Assembly (NCBI RefSeq): GCF_049331405.1
Contig: NZ_CP186274.1
Location: 3,472,001 to 3,536,000 of the forward strand
Direction of reading: 5' to 3'
Length of the DNA stretch: 64,000 bases
DNA from: PoT sp049331405
GTDB taxonomy: Bacteria > Planctomycetota > Planctomycetia > Isosphaerales > Isosphaeraceae
The position numbers and the translations under genes are program-made. The notes beneath the pieces were generated by a model that saw nothing but the letters and a program-made list of their open reading frames with translations, had not been told where the DNA came from and did not search any database. Shown here in pieces: positions 52,295 through 60,288 of this stretch; positions within the stretch are counted from its first letter, which is position 1; each line of letters opens with the position of its first letter.

Positions 52295-54046
52295 ATGTTC
52301 CGGATCAGTCACGTCCTGGGGGCTCACCGCGATTACGACCGTCGCTGCATCGGCGAGATCCAGGTCCTTCTCGATGCGGCGTTCCCCGAACTCGGCGAAG
52401 GGCCCGACTACGTCCTTAAGAAGCTGACCGAGCAAACGGTCCGGGGTTATCCCACGATCCTCCTCGCTGCGCACGGGACGAGCGATCAGATCACCGGATT
52501 CGCGCTCGCCGACTACTTCGAGCCCGTTGGATACGCCTATCTCGACTTCATCGTTGCCCAGGCCGAGCGTCGAGGGCGGGGGCTCGGCGGTGCGCTATAT
52601 GAGGCCTTGCGGGAAGACCTCATCGCCCGAGGGGCCCAGGGGCTCTTCTTCGAGGTCCCCACCGACGACCCCTTACAGGTCACTGACCCGGCCGATCTCA
52701 AGTCGAACAAGACGCGGATCAAGTTTTATGAGCGTTACGGGGCCCTTCCGATCGTCAACACGCTTTACGACCAGCCGATCCGGCCGGGCCATCCCACCGA
52801 GCCCCGGTTGATGTACGACCCACTTCAGAGCAAGACCCCCCTCGACGCACCAACGCTCAAGCAGATCATGGAGATGATCCTGACGCAAAGGTATCACTAT
52901 GCGTCCGATGATCCCTATGTCGTCCAGTTGCTCGACTCCGTGCAGGACTCGCCGGTGCGGATCCGGAAGCCTCGCTACGTCGACCCTCGCGAGTCGAAGC
53001 CGAAGACGCCCAGGCGGCTCATGCCGTTGAAGGTCTTCTGCTCGTCCAGGCATGCACTTCACCACGTCCGGGAGCGTGGGTATGTCGAGCGGCCGGCACG
53101 CGTCGACGTCATCCTCAAGGCGATCAGTAGCTTGCCGGATATCGAGCAACTCCCCGTGCGCAACTTCGGCGAGAAGCCGATCCGGGCCGTGCATGACACG
53201 GACTTCGTCAACTACATCCGCAACTTCTGCCAGGAACTCCCGCCGGGGGAGATGGTCTACCCCTACGTCTTCCCGATCCGGAGGACCGACCGGCCCCCTC
53301 ACGACCGGAGCCGACGCGCGGGCTATTATTGCATCGACACCTTCACACCCCTGAGCCGAGACGCGTACAAGGCAGCTCGCGCCGCGGTGAATGTGGCACT
53401 CTCCGGCGCCGAGGCGATCCTGGCCGGGAACCCCCTAGTCTATAGCCTCTGCCGTCCCCCCGGCCATCATGCCGAGCGCGATACCTACGGCGGGTTCTGC
53501 TACTTCTGCAACGCCGCGATTGCCGCCCAGTATCTCGGCTCGCGCGTGGGCAAGGTCGCGATCCTGGACGTGGACTATCACCACGGCAATGGCGCCCAGG
53601 ACATCTTCTACAACCGCTCCGACGTCCTGACGATCTCGATCCACGGGCATCCGAACTTCGCCTACCCGTACTTCTCCGGCTTCGCCGACGAGGTGGGGGA
53701 AGGGGAGGGAAAGGGCTTCAACGTCAACATGCCCCTCGCCGAGGACGTCCACGACGGCCGCTACCTCGAGGCGCTCGACGAGGCCCTGGCGATCGTCCGG
53801 AAGTTCAAGCCCGAGATGCTGATCGTGCCCGTGGGCCTCGACATCGCCAAGGCCGACCCCACCGGGACCTGGAGCCTCACGCCCGACGGCCTCTTCGAGG
53901 TCGGCTACCGGATCGGGGCGATGAAGTTGCCGACCTTGCTCGTTCAGGAAGGGGGGTACAACATCCGCTCCCTGGGCCGGAACGCGGCGAGGATGCTGAC
54001 CGGGGTCTGCGCAGGGGCGCTCGGGAGGCATTCGCGTCCGAAGTGA
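52295..54046 (+). CDS. GNAT acetyltransferase fused to class II HDAC/acetylpolyamine-amidohydrolase-like deacetylase
   Basis: A 583-residue two-domain protein. Residues about 1-170 form a GNAT domain with the acetyl-CoA loop AQAERRGRGLGGALYEAL and a late IKFYERYGA strand-helix. Residues about 245-575 are a zinc deacetylase: His391/His392 (RPPGHHAERD), zinc ligands Asp427 and His429 (DVDYHHGNG), Asp516 (VGLDIAKADP) and the catalytic Tyr555 (QEGGYN). Both halves look active. It is the last gene of the kamA unit, so acetylation and deacetylation of a beta-lysine product is the natural reading; histone- or tubulin-like substrates are improbable. A terminator follows. Confidence 0.88.
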   Translation: MFRISHVLGAHRDYDRRCIGEIQVLLDAAFPELGEGPDYVLKKLTEQTVRGYPTILLAAHGTSDQITGFALADYFEPVGYAYLDFIVAQAERRGRGLGGALYEALREDLIARGAQGLFFEVPTDDPLQVTDPADLKSNKTRIKFYERYGALPIVNTLYDQPIRPGHPTEPRLMYDPLQSKTPLDAPTLKQIMEMILTQRYHYASDDPYVVQLLDSVQDSPVRIRKPRYVDPRESKPKTPRRLMPLKVFCSSRHALHHVRERGYVERPARVDVILKAISSLPDIEQLPVRNFGEKPIRAVHDTDFVNYIRNFCQELPPGEMVYPYVFPIRRTDRPPHDRSRRAGYYCIDTFTPLSRDAYKAARAAVNVALSGAEAILAGNPLVYSLCRPPGHHAERDTYGGFCYFCNAAIAAQYLGSRVGKVAILDVDYHHGNGAQDIFYNRSDVLTISIHGHPNFAYPYFSGFADEVGEGEGKGFNVNMPLAEDVHDGRYLEALDEALAIVRKFKPEMLIVPVGLDIAKADPTGTWSLTPDGLFEVGYRIGAMKLPTLLVQEGGYNIRSLGRNAARMLTGVCAGALGRHSRPK

Positions 54047-54068
54047 GGCACCCGGGTCAACGAACGAA

Positions 54069-54096
54069 GCCCCGCCTTCGCAAGGAAAGGCGGGGC
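54069..54096. terminator. bidirectional terminator between the deacetylase fusion and efp
   Basis: A perfect 10-bp stem (gccccgcctt, 54069-54078; aaggcggggc, 54087-54096) with an 8-nt loop lies between two converging genes. The T tract is weak on both sides. Confidence 0.6.
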
Positions 54097-54142
54097 CTGT
54101 TGAATCGTTCGGATTTGCGAATGCGGCCAGGGCCGCTTCGAC

Positions 54143-54706
54143 TTACTTCACGCGCTCGACGTACTCGCCGGTCCGCGTGTCGATGCGGATCTTCTCGCCG
54201 TTCCCGATGAAGGGGGGAACCTGCACCTTGAGGCCATTCTCGAGGATGGCGTCCTTGTACTGGTTCGTGGCGGTGGCACCCTTGATCGACGGCGGGGTCT
54301 CGGTGACGACCAGGTCGATCGAGGCGGGGACTTCGACCGAGACGGGCTTGTCGTCGACGTGCATGACCTTCACCCGGCTGTTTGGGAGGAGGTACTGCAT
54401 CGCCGTGCCCATGATCTCGGGCGGGAAGCTGAGCTGATCGTACGTCTCGGTGTCCATGAAGACGTGCTCGTCGCCGGCGGAGTAGAGGTACTCGTACTCC
54501 TTGGTCTCGACGTACGGGACTTCGATCTGGTCGACGGAGCGGAGCCGCTTCTCGATCAGGGCCCCGCTGTTCATGTTCCTGAGCTTCGTCTGCACCATCG
54601 CGCGGAGGTTGCCCGGAGTGTGATGCGCGAAGTCGACCACGACGAAGTTGGTGCCTTCCATCGTGATGACCATCCCTCGGCGGATGTCGGTGGCTTTGAT
54701 CATCAT
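54143..54706 (-). CDS. efp: elongation factor P
   Basis: A 187-residue EF-P, which helps ribosomes through polyproline stretches. The three beta-barrel domains and the typical end GEKIRIDTRTGEYVERVK are present. In the domain I loop the sequence is HHTPGNLRAMVQ, so Asn33 stands where E. coli has the modified Lys34 (PGKGQ). It therefore cannot be beta-lysylated at that residue, although a lysine 2,3-aminomutase is encoded 4 kb away. Two ATGs start the frame (54706, 54703); no Shine-Dalgarno sequence is visible. Monocistronic, converging on the deacetylase fusion gene. Confidence 0.95.
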   Translation of the reverse strand: MMIKATDIRRGMVITMEGTNFVVVDFAHHTPGNLRAMVQTKLRNMNSGALIEKRLRSVDQIEVPYVETKEYEYLYSAGDEHVFMDTETYDQLSFPPEIMGTAMQYLLPNSRVKVMHVDDKPVSVEVPASIDLVVTETPPSIKGATATNQYKDAILENGLKVQVPPFIGNGEKIRIDTRTGEYVERVK

Positions 54707-55069
54707 GGCGTTATACGTTGCCCCCGAATTGCGAAGCTCGATGACTTACATTTTTGAATCGGTAGAACCGCCGCAACCCACGGCACAGGTTCTAATAATG
54801 GATCGAAAATAACCAAAGCAGGGGGCCTCTGGCTAGTCCACTTGCGCCGGTCGAGCGGGCTCCGCCATGGTTCTACGTCGTTGCGAGACCAGGCCTATCA
54901 ACGATTCTTAAAAAGAGAATCTGGGAGGTCGGGCGAGAATGCGAAGTTTGGGTGGTCTCGACCCAGGGCTATCTGCGTCAATCCTCACGATTTCTCACGA
55001 CCGACCTTCAACAGATGAGACCGGGTTCGGGACAACCTTTGGTCCCCGAAAACTTGTGGATTCCGGCGC
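54707..55069. other. intergenic region upstream of efp
   Basis: These 363 nt lie upstream of efp and downstream of the O-methyltransferase gene (both minus). They are AT-richer than average near 54740-54930 (for example cttaaaaagagaatc) and should hold the efp promoter. No ORF, repeat or RNA gene was recognised. Confidence 0.4.
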
Positions 55070-56119
55070 TCACTTGATCCCGGGCAGGACCCCGCAGTGG
55101 ATCAAGGTCGGTGTGATCTCGCCCGGAGAGAGCCCCGCATCCTTGAGCCACTGGCGATATTCGCCGGCGCTGTAGGCTCGCCCCTCGGTGAGGCGGAAGA
55201 GCGCGGCCGAGTAGAGGGCCGTGGCGAGCGGGCCATCAAGCTCGTCGTTGAGGAAGACGTCGTGGATCAGGAGCTTCCCCCCGGTCGGCAGTACGTCCGC
55301 GAGGCGCCGGATCAGGGTGCGGCACTCGGGCACGTCCCAGTCGTGGAGAATGTTCGAGAGCAGGATCGCGTCGGCATCGGTCGGCACGGGGGCAGTGAAC
55401 ATATCCCCGGGCCGGACCTCGAGCCTGTCTGCGACGCCATACTCCTGGGCCATCTCCTGCGCGACCTTGAGCACCTCGGGGCGGTCCCAGACGATGGCCC
55501 GCAGGTTGGGATGCCGCTGGAGCCAGGCGATGCTGTAGATCCCCGTGCCGCCGCCGACGTCGAGCAGGCACTTCCTCCCTTCCAGCGAGTATCGCTCGGC
55601 GAGGATGGGCGCGACATTCTTGGCCCGGCCGGCCAGGGCCAGGGTGAGCTGCCTGGCGTTGGCCTCGTTCTCCATCGCCGACTCGATCCCCTCGCGGTAG
55701 ATGAAGGCCGCCCCCTTCTCGTCCGGCTTCTCGCCCGCCGGTCGATTGGTGCGGAGCCGCTCGACCATCTCGACGACGCCGGGGCTCTCGGCCGCGAGGC
55801 CAATGTAGCCGCCGAGGTCGTAGTTGCCGCCGGGGACGAGGTGATCCTGGGCCAGTTCGGTGAGGAAGAGCCGCCCCTGGCCATCGCGGTCGATCAGTCC
55901 GAAGGCCCGGAGCGCGGTGATCAGGACCGTCGCGGGACGTTCTTCCAGGTTCAGCTCCTTGCGAAGCTCCTCCAAGCCGAGCCGCCGGTTCGTCAAGCAG
56001 CCGAAGACGTTGAAGTGGGAAACGGCCGCGGTGAGCAACTCGGTGGCGTGGTTTCCGCGGAAGATCTCGAGGATCGAGGTGGGGTCGAAACGCGGTGGCG
56101 TCGTGGCGGACCTGGTCAT
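55070..56119 (-). CDS. O-methyltransferase family 2 protein
   Basis: About 349 residues. A winged-helix dimerisation domain (residues about 15-95, LELLTAAVSHFNVFG to AFGLIDRDGQGRLFL) is followed by a SAM-binding Rossmann domain with LLDVGGGTGIYSIAW near residue 180. The catalytic His is in NILHDWDVPECRTLI, the pattern of plant-type and antibiotic O-methyltransferases. The acceptor is a small hydroxylated compound of unknown identity. The ATG at 56119 was chosen because the frame to 56218 precedes the family N-terminus. No clear operon partner. Confidence 0.82.
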   Translation of the reverse strand: MTRSATTPPRFDPTSILEIFRGNHATELLTAAVSHFNVFGCLTNRRLGLEELRKELNLEERPATVLITALRAFGLIDRDGQGRLFLTELAQDHLVPGGNYDLGGYIGLAAESPGVVEMVERLRTNRPAGEKPDEKGAAFIYREGIESAMENEANARQLTLALAGRAKNVAPILAERYSLEGRKCLLDVGGGTGIYSIAWLQRHPNLRAIVWDRPEVLKVAQEMAQEYGVADRLEVRPGDMFTAPVPTDADAILLSNILHDWDVPECRTLIRRLADVLPTGGKLLIHDVFLNDELDGPLATALYSAALFRLTEGRAYSAGEYRQWLKDAGLSPGEITPTLIHCGVLPGIK

Positions 56120-56788
56120 TGTCGGCGAGAAGCTCCATCGTTGAGAGTAGCGAAGGCCTTCGATCCAAGTACCCGATTTCTCGCCCCTTGAAAACCCACT
56201 GCCGATGGTTGGCGTCAATTGGCGAGCCCGAAATCAGGTCTCGGAGTCGACTTCGGGCGCGATGAGGGGGCATATCGCCGCGACCGATTTCTCAGGTTTG
56301 ATGCTGGAATAATTATTTGAAAGAGCAGGCGAATCATGCGACGTCCGCCGCAATCTTGAGAGGCTCTCGCAGAATTGAGGCCCGGCCATGACCATCCCGG
56401 GGCCTCGAAATTGCTACAGGCTGAGGCGACCGCAGCCATGAGCCAGGTGCCAATGCGAGGGATGCCGGTGATGCCGTCGCGGGCGTTCGCGACGGCGCGT
56501 GGCATGGGTTCGACTGATTCCTCGGGATCGTCCAGGCCGATCCTATGAAGGTTGGTGGTAAGATTGATTTCAGGGAGCCGGGACTTCTACAATGTCCTGG
56601 CTTCACCACGCCGTAGGTCCGGATTTTGCGAGGAAGGCTCGAAGGCGCCCTCGTCTCACGCATGCGACGGCCCGCGAGATCCCAAGGGTACGGGGCAAGT
56701 TGGCGATCGAAGACGCTTCTCGACCCGAAGCGTACCGTCACCCGAGACTTTCCTGGATGGCTGGCTGGGGTCAGGGGAATACACGAGG
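56120..56788. other. long intergenic region between divergent genes
   Basis: These 669 nt separate the O-methyltransferase (minus) and serine acetyltransferase (plus) genes and must hold both promoters. The reading frame of the acetyltransferase is open through much of it (from 56552), but the upstream part has no family similarity. AT-rich sequence occurs near 56300-56335. No RNA gene or repeat recognised. Confidence 0.4.
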
Positions 56789-57751
56789 ATGGCCACCGAC
56801 ATTCGACTCAAAGAATCTCTCCCCGCGTTGACCGACCGAATCGTCGAGTCATACGAAGAGTGTGGAGGGATCAACCACCTCGGCCATACTCCGCTCCCGA
56901 GCTACCGAGAGATCGTCGAGATCCTGGGGGACATCCGGGAGATCCTCTACCCGGGCTATGGCCGCCGCCAGAACCTGCATTTCGGCAACGTCGGCTATCA
57001 CGTCGGCGACCTGATCGACAGCCTGCATGACCGCCTCACCGTCCAGATCACCCGCGCCTTGCGGCACGACTGCAAGTCGAAGGACCTGGAGACCGACTTC
57101 GAGGCCGAGGCCCAGGTCCTGGCCGTCAGCGTGCTCGAGTCGATCCCCGAACTGGGCCGCGTCCTGGCCGACGACGTGCGCGCCGCCTATGACGGCGATC
57201 CCGCGGCCAAGAATCTCGACGAGATCATCTTCTGCTACCCGGGCGTCGCGGCCGTCACCGTCTTCCGGATCGCCCACGAGCTCTTCAAGCTCGGCGTGCC
57301 GCTGATCCCGCGGATGATGACCGAGTACGCCCACGGCAAGACCGGCATCGACATCCACCCCGGCGCGACGATCGGCAGGCGGTTCTTCATCGACCACGGC
57401 ACGGGCGTCGTCATCGGCGAGACGACCAACATCGGGACGGGGGTCAAGATCTACCAGGGAGTGACCCTGGGAGCCCTGAGCTTCCCCCGCGACGAGAACG
57501 GCAACATCCTTCGCGATCACAAACGGCATCCGACCATCGAGGATGACGTGGTGATCTACGCCAACGCCACGATCCTGGGCGGCCGGACGGTGATCGGCCA
57601 CAACTCGGTCGTCGGCTCCTCGGCCTGGCTCACGCGGAGCATCCCGCCCTACACGACCGTGACGATCGAGAGTCCGATGCTCCGCTATCGAGGCGCCGCC
57701 CCCAATGGGACGCCTCATGAGGAGTTGATGGGCTTCGATTACCAGATCTGA
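56789..57751 (+). CDS. cysE: serine O-acetyltransferase
   Basis: About 320 residues. It acetylates serine with acetyl-CoA as the first step of cysteine synthesis. An N-terminal helical part (to about 165) with HFGNVGYHVGDLIDSL is followed by the left-handed beta-helix: YAHGKTGIDIHPGATIG, FFIDHGTGVVIGETTNIG (catalytic His), HPTIEDDVVIYANATILGG and VVGSSAWLTRSIPPYTTV. The long form with this N-terminus resembles the EpsC/SAT group. The ATG at 56789 gives the expected N-terminus, with AGGGG about 10 nt upstream. It converges on the next methyltransferase gene with only 19 nt between stops. Confidence 0.9.
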   Translation: MATDIRLKESLPALTDRIVESYEECGGINHLGHTPLPSYREIVEILGDIREILYPGYGRRQNLHFGNVGYHVGDLIDSLHDRLTVQITRALRHDCKSKDLETDFEAEAQVLAVSVLESIPELGRVLADDVRAAYDGDPAAKNLDEIIFCYPGVAAVTVFRIAHELFKLGVPLIPRMMTEYAHGKTGIDIHPGATIGRRFFIDHGTGVVIGETTNIGTGVKIYQGVTLGALSFPRDENGNILRDHKRHPTIEDDVVIYANATILGGRTVIGHNSVVGSSAWLTRSIPPYTTVTIESPMLRYRGAAPNGTPHEELMGFDYQI

Positions 57752-57770
57752 ACATGCGTAATCGACCCTC

Positions 57771-58565
57771 CTAGCGATCGGGTCGGCTCGCGAACACGAT
57801 CCAGCCCCCGGCTCGCAGGGAATGGGCGAGCCAGGGGAGCCGGATTGGCTGCGCCTGGATCGCGTCGATCGGCAGGACATCGTCGATGACGAGCCCCGCG
57901 TTTCGCAGGTCACGCTTGAGCTCGCCCCAGCGATAAAGATGGACCTCCATCGCCGGGATGCCGCGATACGTCATCTTGCGGTCGCCCGCGTCGGGGGCAC
58001 CTTGAGCGTGCTTCACGAGTTGCTTCGCGAGCCAGAGACGCCCCTGGCTGTCGTGCAGGTTCAGCCAGAGGTTGTGGACGTGCAATGCCAGGCGTCCCCC
58101 CGGCTTGAGGATCCGGCCGATCTCGGCCATCGCCTGCGACCGCGACGCCTTGCCGTGGATCATGCCGATTGTGCTGAACATGGAGAGGGCGTAGTCGAAG
58201 GTCCTGTTCGGGAAGCAGCCGAGCCGGCAGAGGTTGGCCTCGACCCCCAGGACCGGCAGGGATCCCCCATCGGCGGAGGCGTGGACGCGCTCGAGCATCG
58301 GCCGGGACAACTCGACGGCGACCACGCGGAAACCTCGGCGTGCGAACCGGAGCGCATGGCGACCGGTGCCGCAGCCGAGGTCGGCCATCAGCCCCGGCTC
58401 CGTGAACCGTTCATCCACGACGCGGGCGTCGGTCTGGAAGAGGGGATGCCCCTGGAAGTACGCATCCTCCTCCTCCGCCAGTCGCGGCGAGTGGGTGTAT
58501 TCCCAGAGCGAACCATTGACCCCTTCGGGCAATCGCCAACTCGGAGGGGTCGCCGAAAAACTCAT
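57771..58565 (-). CDS. class I SAM-dependent methyltransferase
   Basis: A 264-residue soluble protein. The SAM-binding loop is MADLGCGTGRHALRFA (about residue 60), followed by VVAVELSRPMLERV (acidic strand end) and the post-I region YALSMFSTIGMI. The mid-section GRILKPGGRLALHVHNLW is typical of UbiE/Methyltransf_11-25 proteins. The target cannot be read from sequence. It lies 82 nt downstream of the amylase gene on the same strand but has no evident link to it. Confidence 0.82.
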   Translation of the reverse strand: MSFSATPPSWRLPEGVNGSLWEYTHSPRLAEEEDAYFQGHPLFQTDARVVDERFTEPGLMADLGCGTGRHALRFARRGFRVVAVELSRPMLERVHASADGGSLPVLGVEANLCRLGCFPNRTFDYALSMFSTIGMIHGKASRSQAMAEIGRILKPGGRLALHVHNLWLNLHDSQGRLWLAKQLVKHAQGAPDAGDRKMTYRGIPAMEVHLYRWGELKRDLRNAGLVIDDVLPIDAIQAQPIRLPWLAHSLRAGGWIVFASRPDR

Positions 58566-58647
58566 GTCAGAAGGCTCGCAAAGGGTTCGATCGTCGTGGC
58601 CAGGGGCGGAACCCTAACCAATCTTTCCGCCGACCAATAATGGATTT

Positions 58648-60108
58648 TCAAACGGGGGTGGCGAAGACGCGCCCGGCCCGCGGCGGGAGCTCGATATCCC
58701 GGAGGAAGCCGGCCTGGACCGAGGCGGACTGCTTGGTCCAGGCCTCGTCGAAGCCGGTCTCGTCGGGGACAACCCCTGACATCGGGATGTCCACTCGCCG
58801 GGTCGATCGCGACGCATTGATGGCGACGACAACCGTCTCGGAGCCGAGTTGCCGGGCATGGACCGAGACGTCCCCATCGGCCAGGAGGAACCTGAAGGTT
58901 CCTCGGCGCAGCGAGGGCCTGGCGTGTCTCAGGGCGATGTATCTCTGGAAGTCGTGGAGCAGGTCGCGGTCCCAGCTATCCGGCTGATACCAGGGGAACG
59001 CTCGGCGATTGTCCGGGTCGTGGCTCCCGGCCATCCCGATCTCGTCGCCGTAGTAGATCGAGGGGGCGCCCGGATAGGTCATCTGGAAGAGGGTGGCCAG
59101 CCGAAGTGCGGACTTGTCGCCGTTGGCTAGCGTCAGGAACCGCGTCGTGTCGTGGCTGTCGAGCAGGTTGAGCATGACCTCGGTGATGCTGTTCGCGTAG
59201 AGCCCGATCAGCCGCTCGATGGACCTCCGGAAATGCGAGGCACCCGGCGGCGCGAGGTGCTTCAGGCTCGTCTTGTTCAGCTCGTCGCGGTTGACCCCGT
59301 CGGCGACGAAGAAGCCTAAACATGCTCGAGTGAACAGGTAGTTCATCACGGCATCCCACATGTCTCCCTGCAGCCAGCGTTCGGCCTCGGTCCAGACCTC
59401 GCCAACGATGTAGGCGTCGGGGTTCCCGGCGCGGACGCGGTTCCGGAACTCGCGCCAGAATTCGTCGTCATCAATCTCGTTGGGCACGTCGAGCCGCCAG
59501 CCGTCGATGCCGAAGTCGATCCATTTGCGTCCGATCCCCCAGAGGAACTCGCGGACGGCCGGGGTGTTTGTGTTGAACTTCGGGAGCGCGGGGAGGTTCC
59601 ACCAGGCGCCGTATCCCGGTGAGCGATCCGGGTCGTAGGCGTAAAGCGGGAAGCTGTTGATCACGAACCAGTCGGTGTAGGCCGACTCCGCGCCGTTCTC
59701 AAGGATGTCGTGGAACTGGAAGAAACCCCGGCTGGCGTGGTTGAAGACCCCGTCCAGCACGATCTTCATCCCACGCGAGTGGGCCTCGTCGATCAGGCGG
59801 CGCAGGGCGGCGTCACCGCCGAGCATCGGATCGACCTTCTCGTAGTCGTGTGTGTGATAGCGGTGGTTCGAGGCCGACTGGAAGATCGGCGTGAAATAGA
59901 TCGCGTTGACGCCGAGGTCCCGGAGGTAGTCCAGGCGCTCGATGACGCCGATCAGGTCCCCGCCCTGGTATCCATGAGGCGTGGGAGGTGCCCCCCACTC
60001 GTCGAGCCTGGAGGGCTTGGTGACGGACAGGCTCTTCGCGAATCTGTCGGGGAAGATCTGGTAGAAGACGGCGTCGCGTACCCAGTCGGGCGTCCGGGGA
60101 TCGGTCAA
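58648..60108 (-). CDS. GH13 alpha-amylase-family glycoside hydrolase (neopullulanase/cyclomaltodextrinase-like)
   Basis: A 486-residue intracellular (no signal peptide) barrel enzyme. The four GH13 regions are present: DGVFNH (119-124), GWRLDVPNE with nucleophile Asp207, IVGEVW with acid/base Glu237 and LLDSHD with Asp320. It would hydrolyse alpha-1,4 links of malto-oligosaccharides, cyclodextrins or pullulan. The N-terminal starch-binding domain common in neopullulanases is absent. A calcium-binding loop may lie near residues 20-25. Start ATG at 60108. Its storage-glucan role is inferred. Confidence 0.9.
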   Translation of the reverse strand: MTDPRTPDWVRDAVFYQIFPDRFAKSLSVTKPSRLDEWGAPPTPHGYQGGDLIGVIERLDYLRDLGVNAIYFTPIFQSASNHRYHTHDYEKVDPMLGGDAALRRLIDEAHSRGMKIVLDGVFNHASRGFFQFHDILENGAESAYTDWFVINSFPLYAYDPDRSPGYGAWWNLPALPKFNTNTPAVREFLWGIGRKWIDFGIDGWRLDVPNEIDDDEFWREFRNRVRAGNPDAYIVGEVWTEAERWLQGDMWDAVMNYLFTRACLGFFVADGVNRDELNKTSLKHLAPPGASHFRRSIERLIGLYANSITEVMLNLLDSHDTTRFLTLANGDKSALRLATLFQMTYPGAPSIYYGDEIGMAGSHDPDNRRAFPWYQPDSWDRDLLHDFQRYIALRHARPSLRRGTFRFLLADGDVSVHARQLGSETVVVAINASRSTRRVDIPMSGVVPDETGFDEAWTKQSASVQAGFLRDIELPPRAGRVFATPV

Positions 60109-60214
60109 GGATCTCTCCCAAGATCGAGGTCGATGCTCATCTCAACGCCGCCAACCTGATTATAGGGCGTGTCGGCGTCGAGTCAGGAGTGTGTTGAGGG
60201 GACAAAACAGGCCG

Positions 60215-60241
60215 GCCCTCGGGATGTCAAATCCCGAGGGC
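60215..60241 (-). terminator. terminator downstream of the pseudo-hydrolase gene
   Basis: An 11-bp perfect stem (gccctcgggat, 60215-60225; atcccgagggc, 60231-60241) with a 5-nt loop lies 48 nt beyond the stop codon at 60289. On the minus strand it is followed by cggcctgttttg, which includes a short T run. Confidence 0.6.
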
Positions 60242-60288
60242 CCGATGATCGAAAGAGCAATCCACGTTCCGGATCGGCCGCTTGCGGC

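Noticed and set aside
48742..54706. KamA as the EpmB-type enzyme supplying beta-lysine to EF-P.
   Set aside because: KamA here has the full KamA length and both substrate-binding Asp residues, no EpmA-like ligase is nearby, and the EF-P loop has Asn instead of Lys at the modification site.
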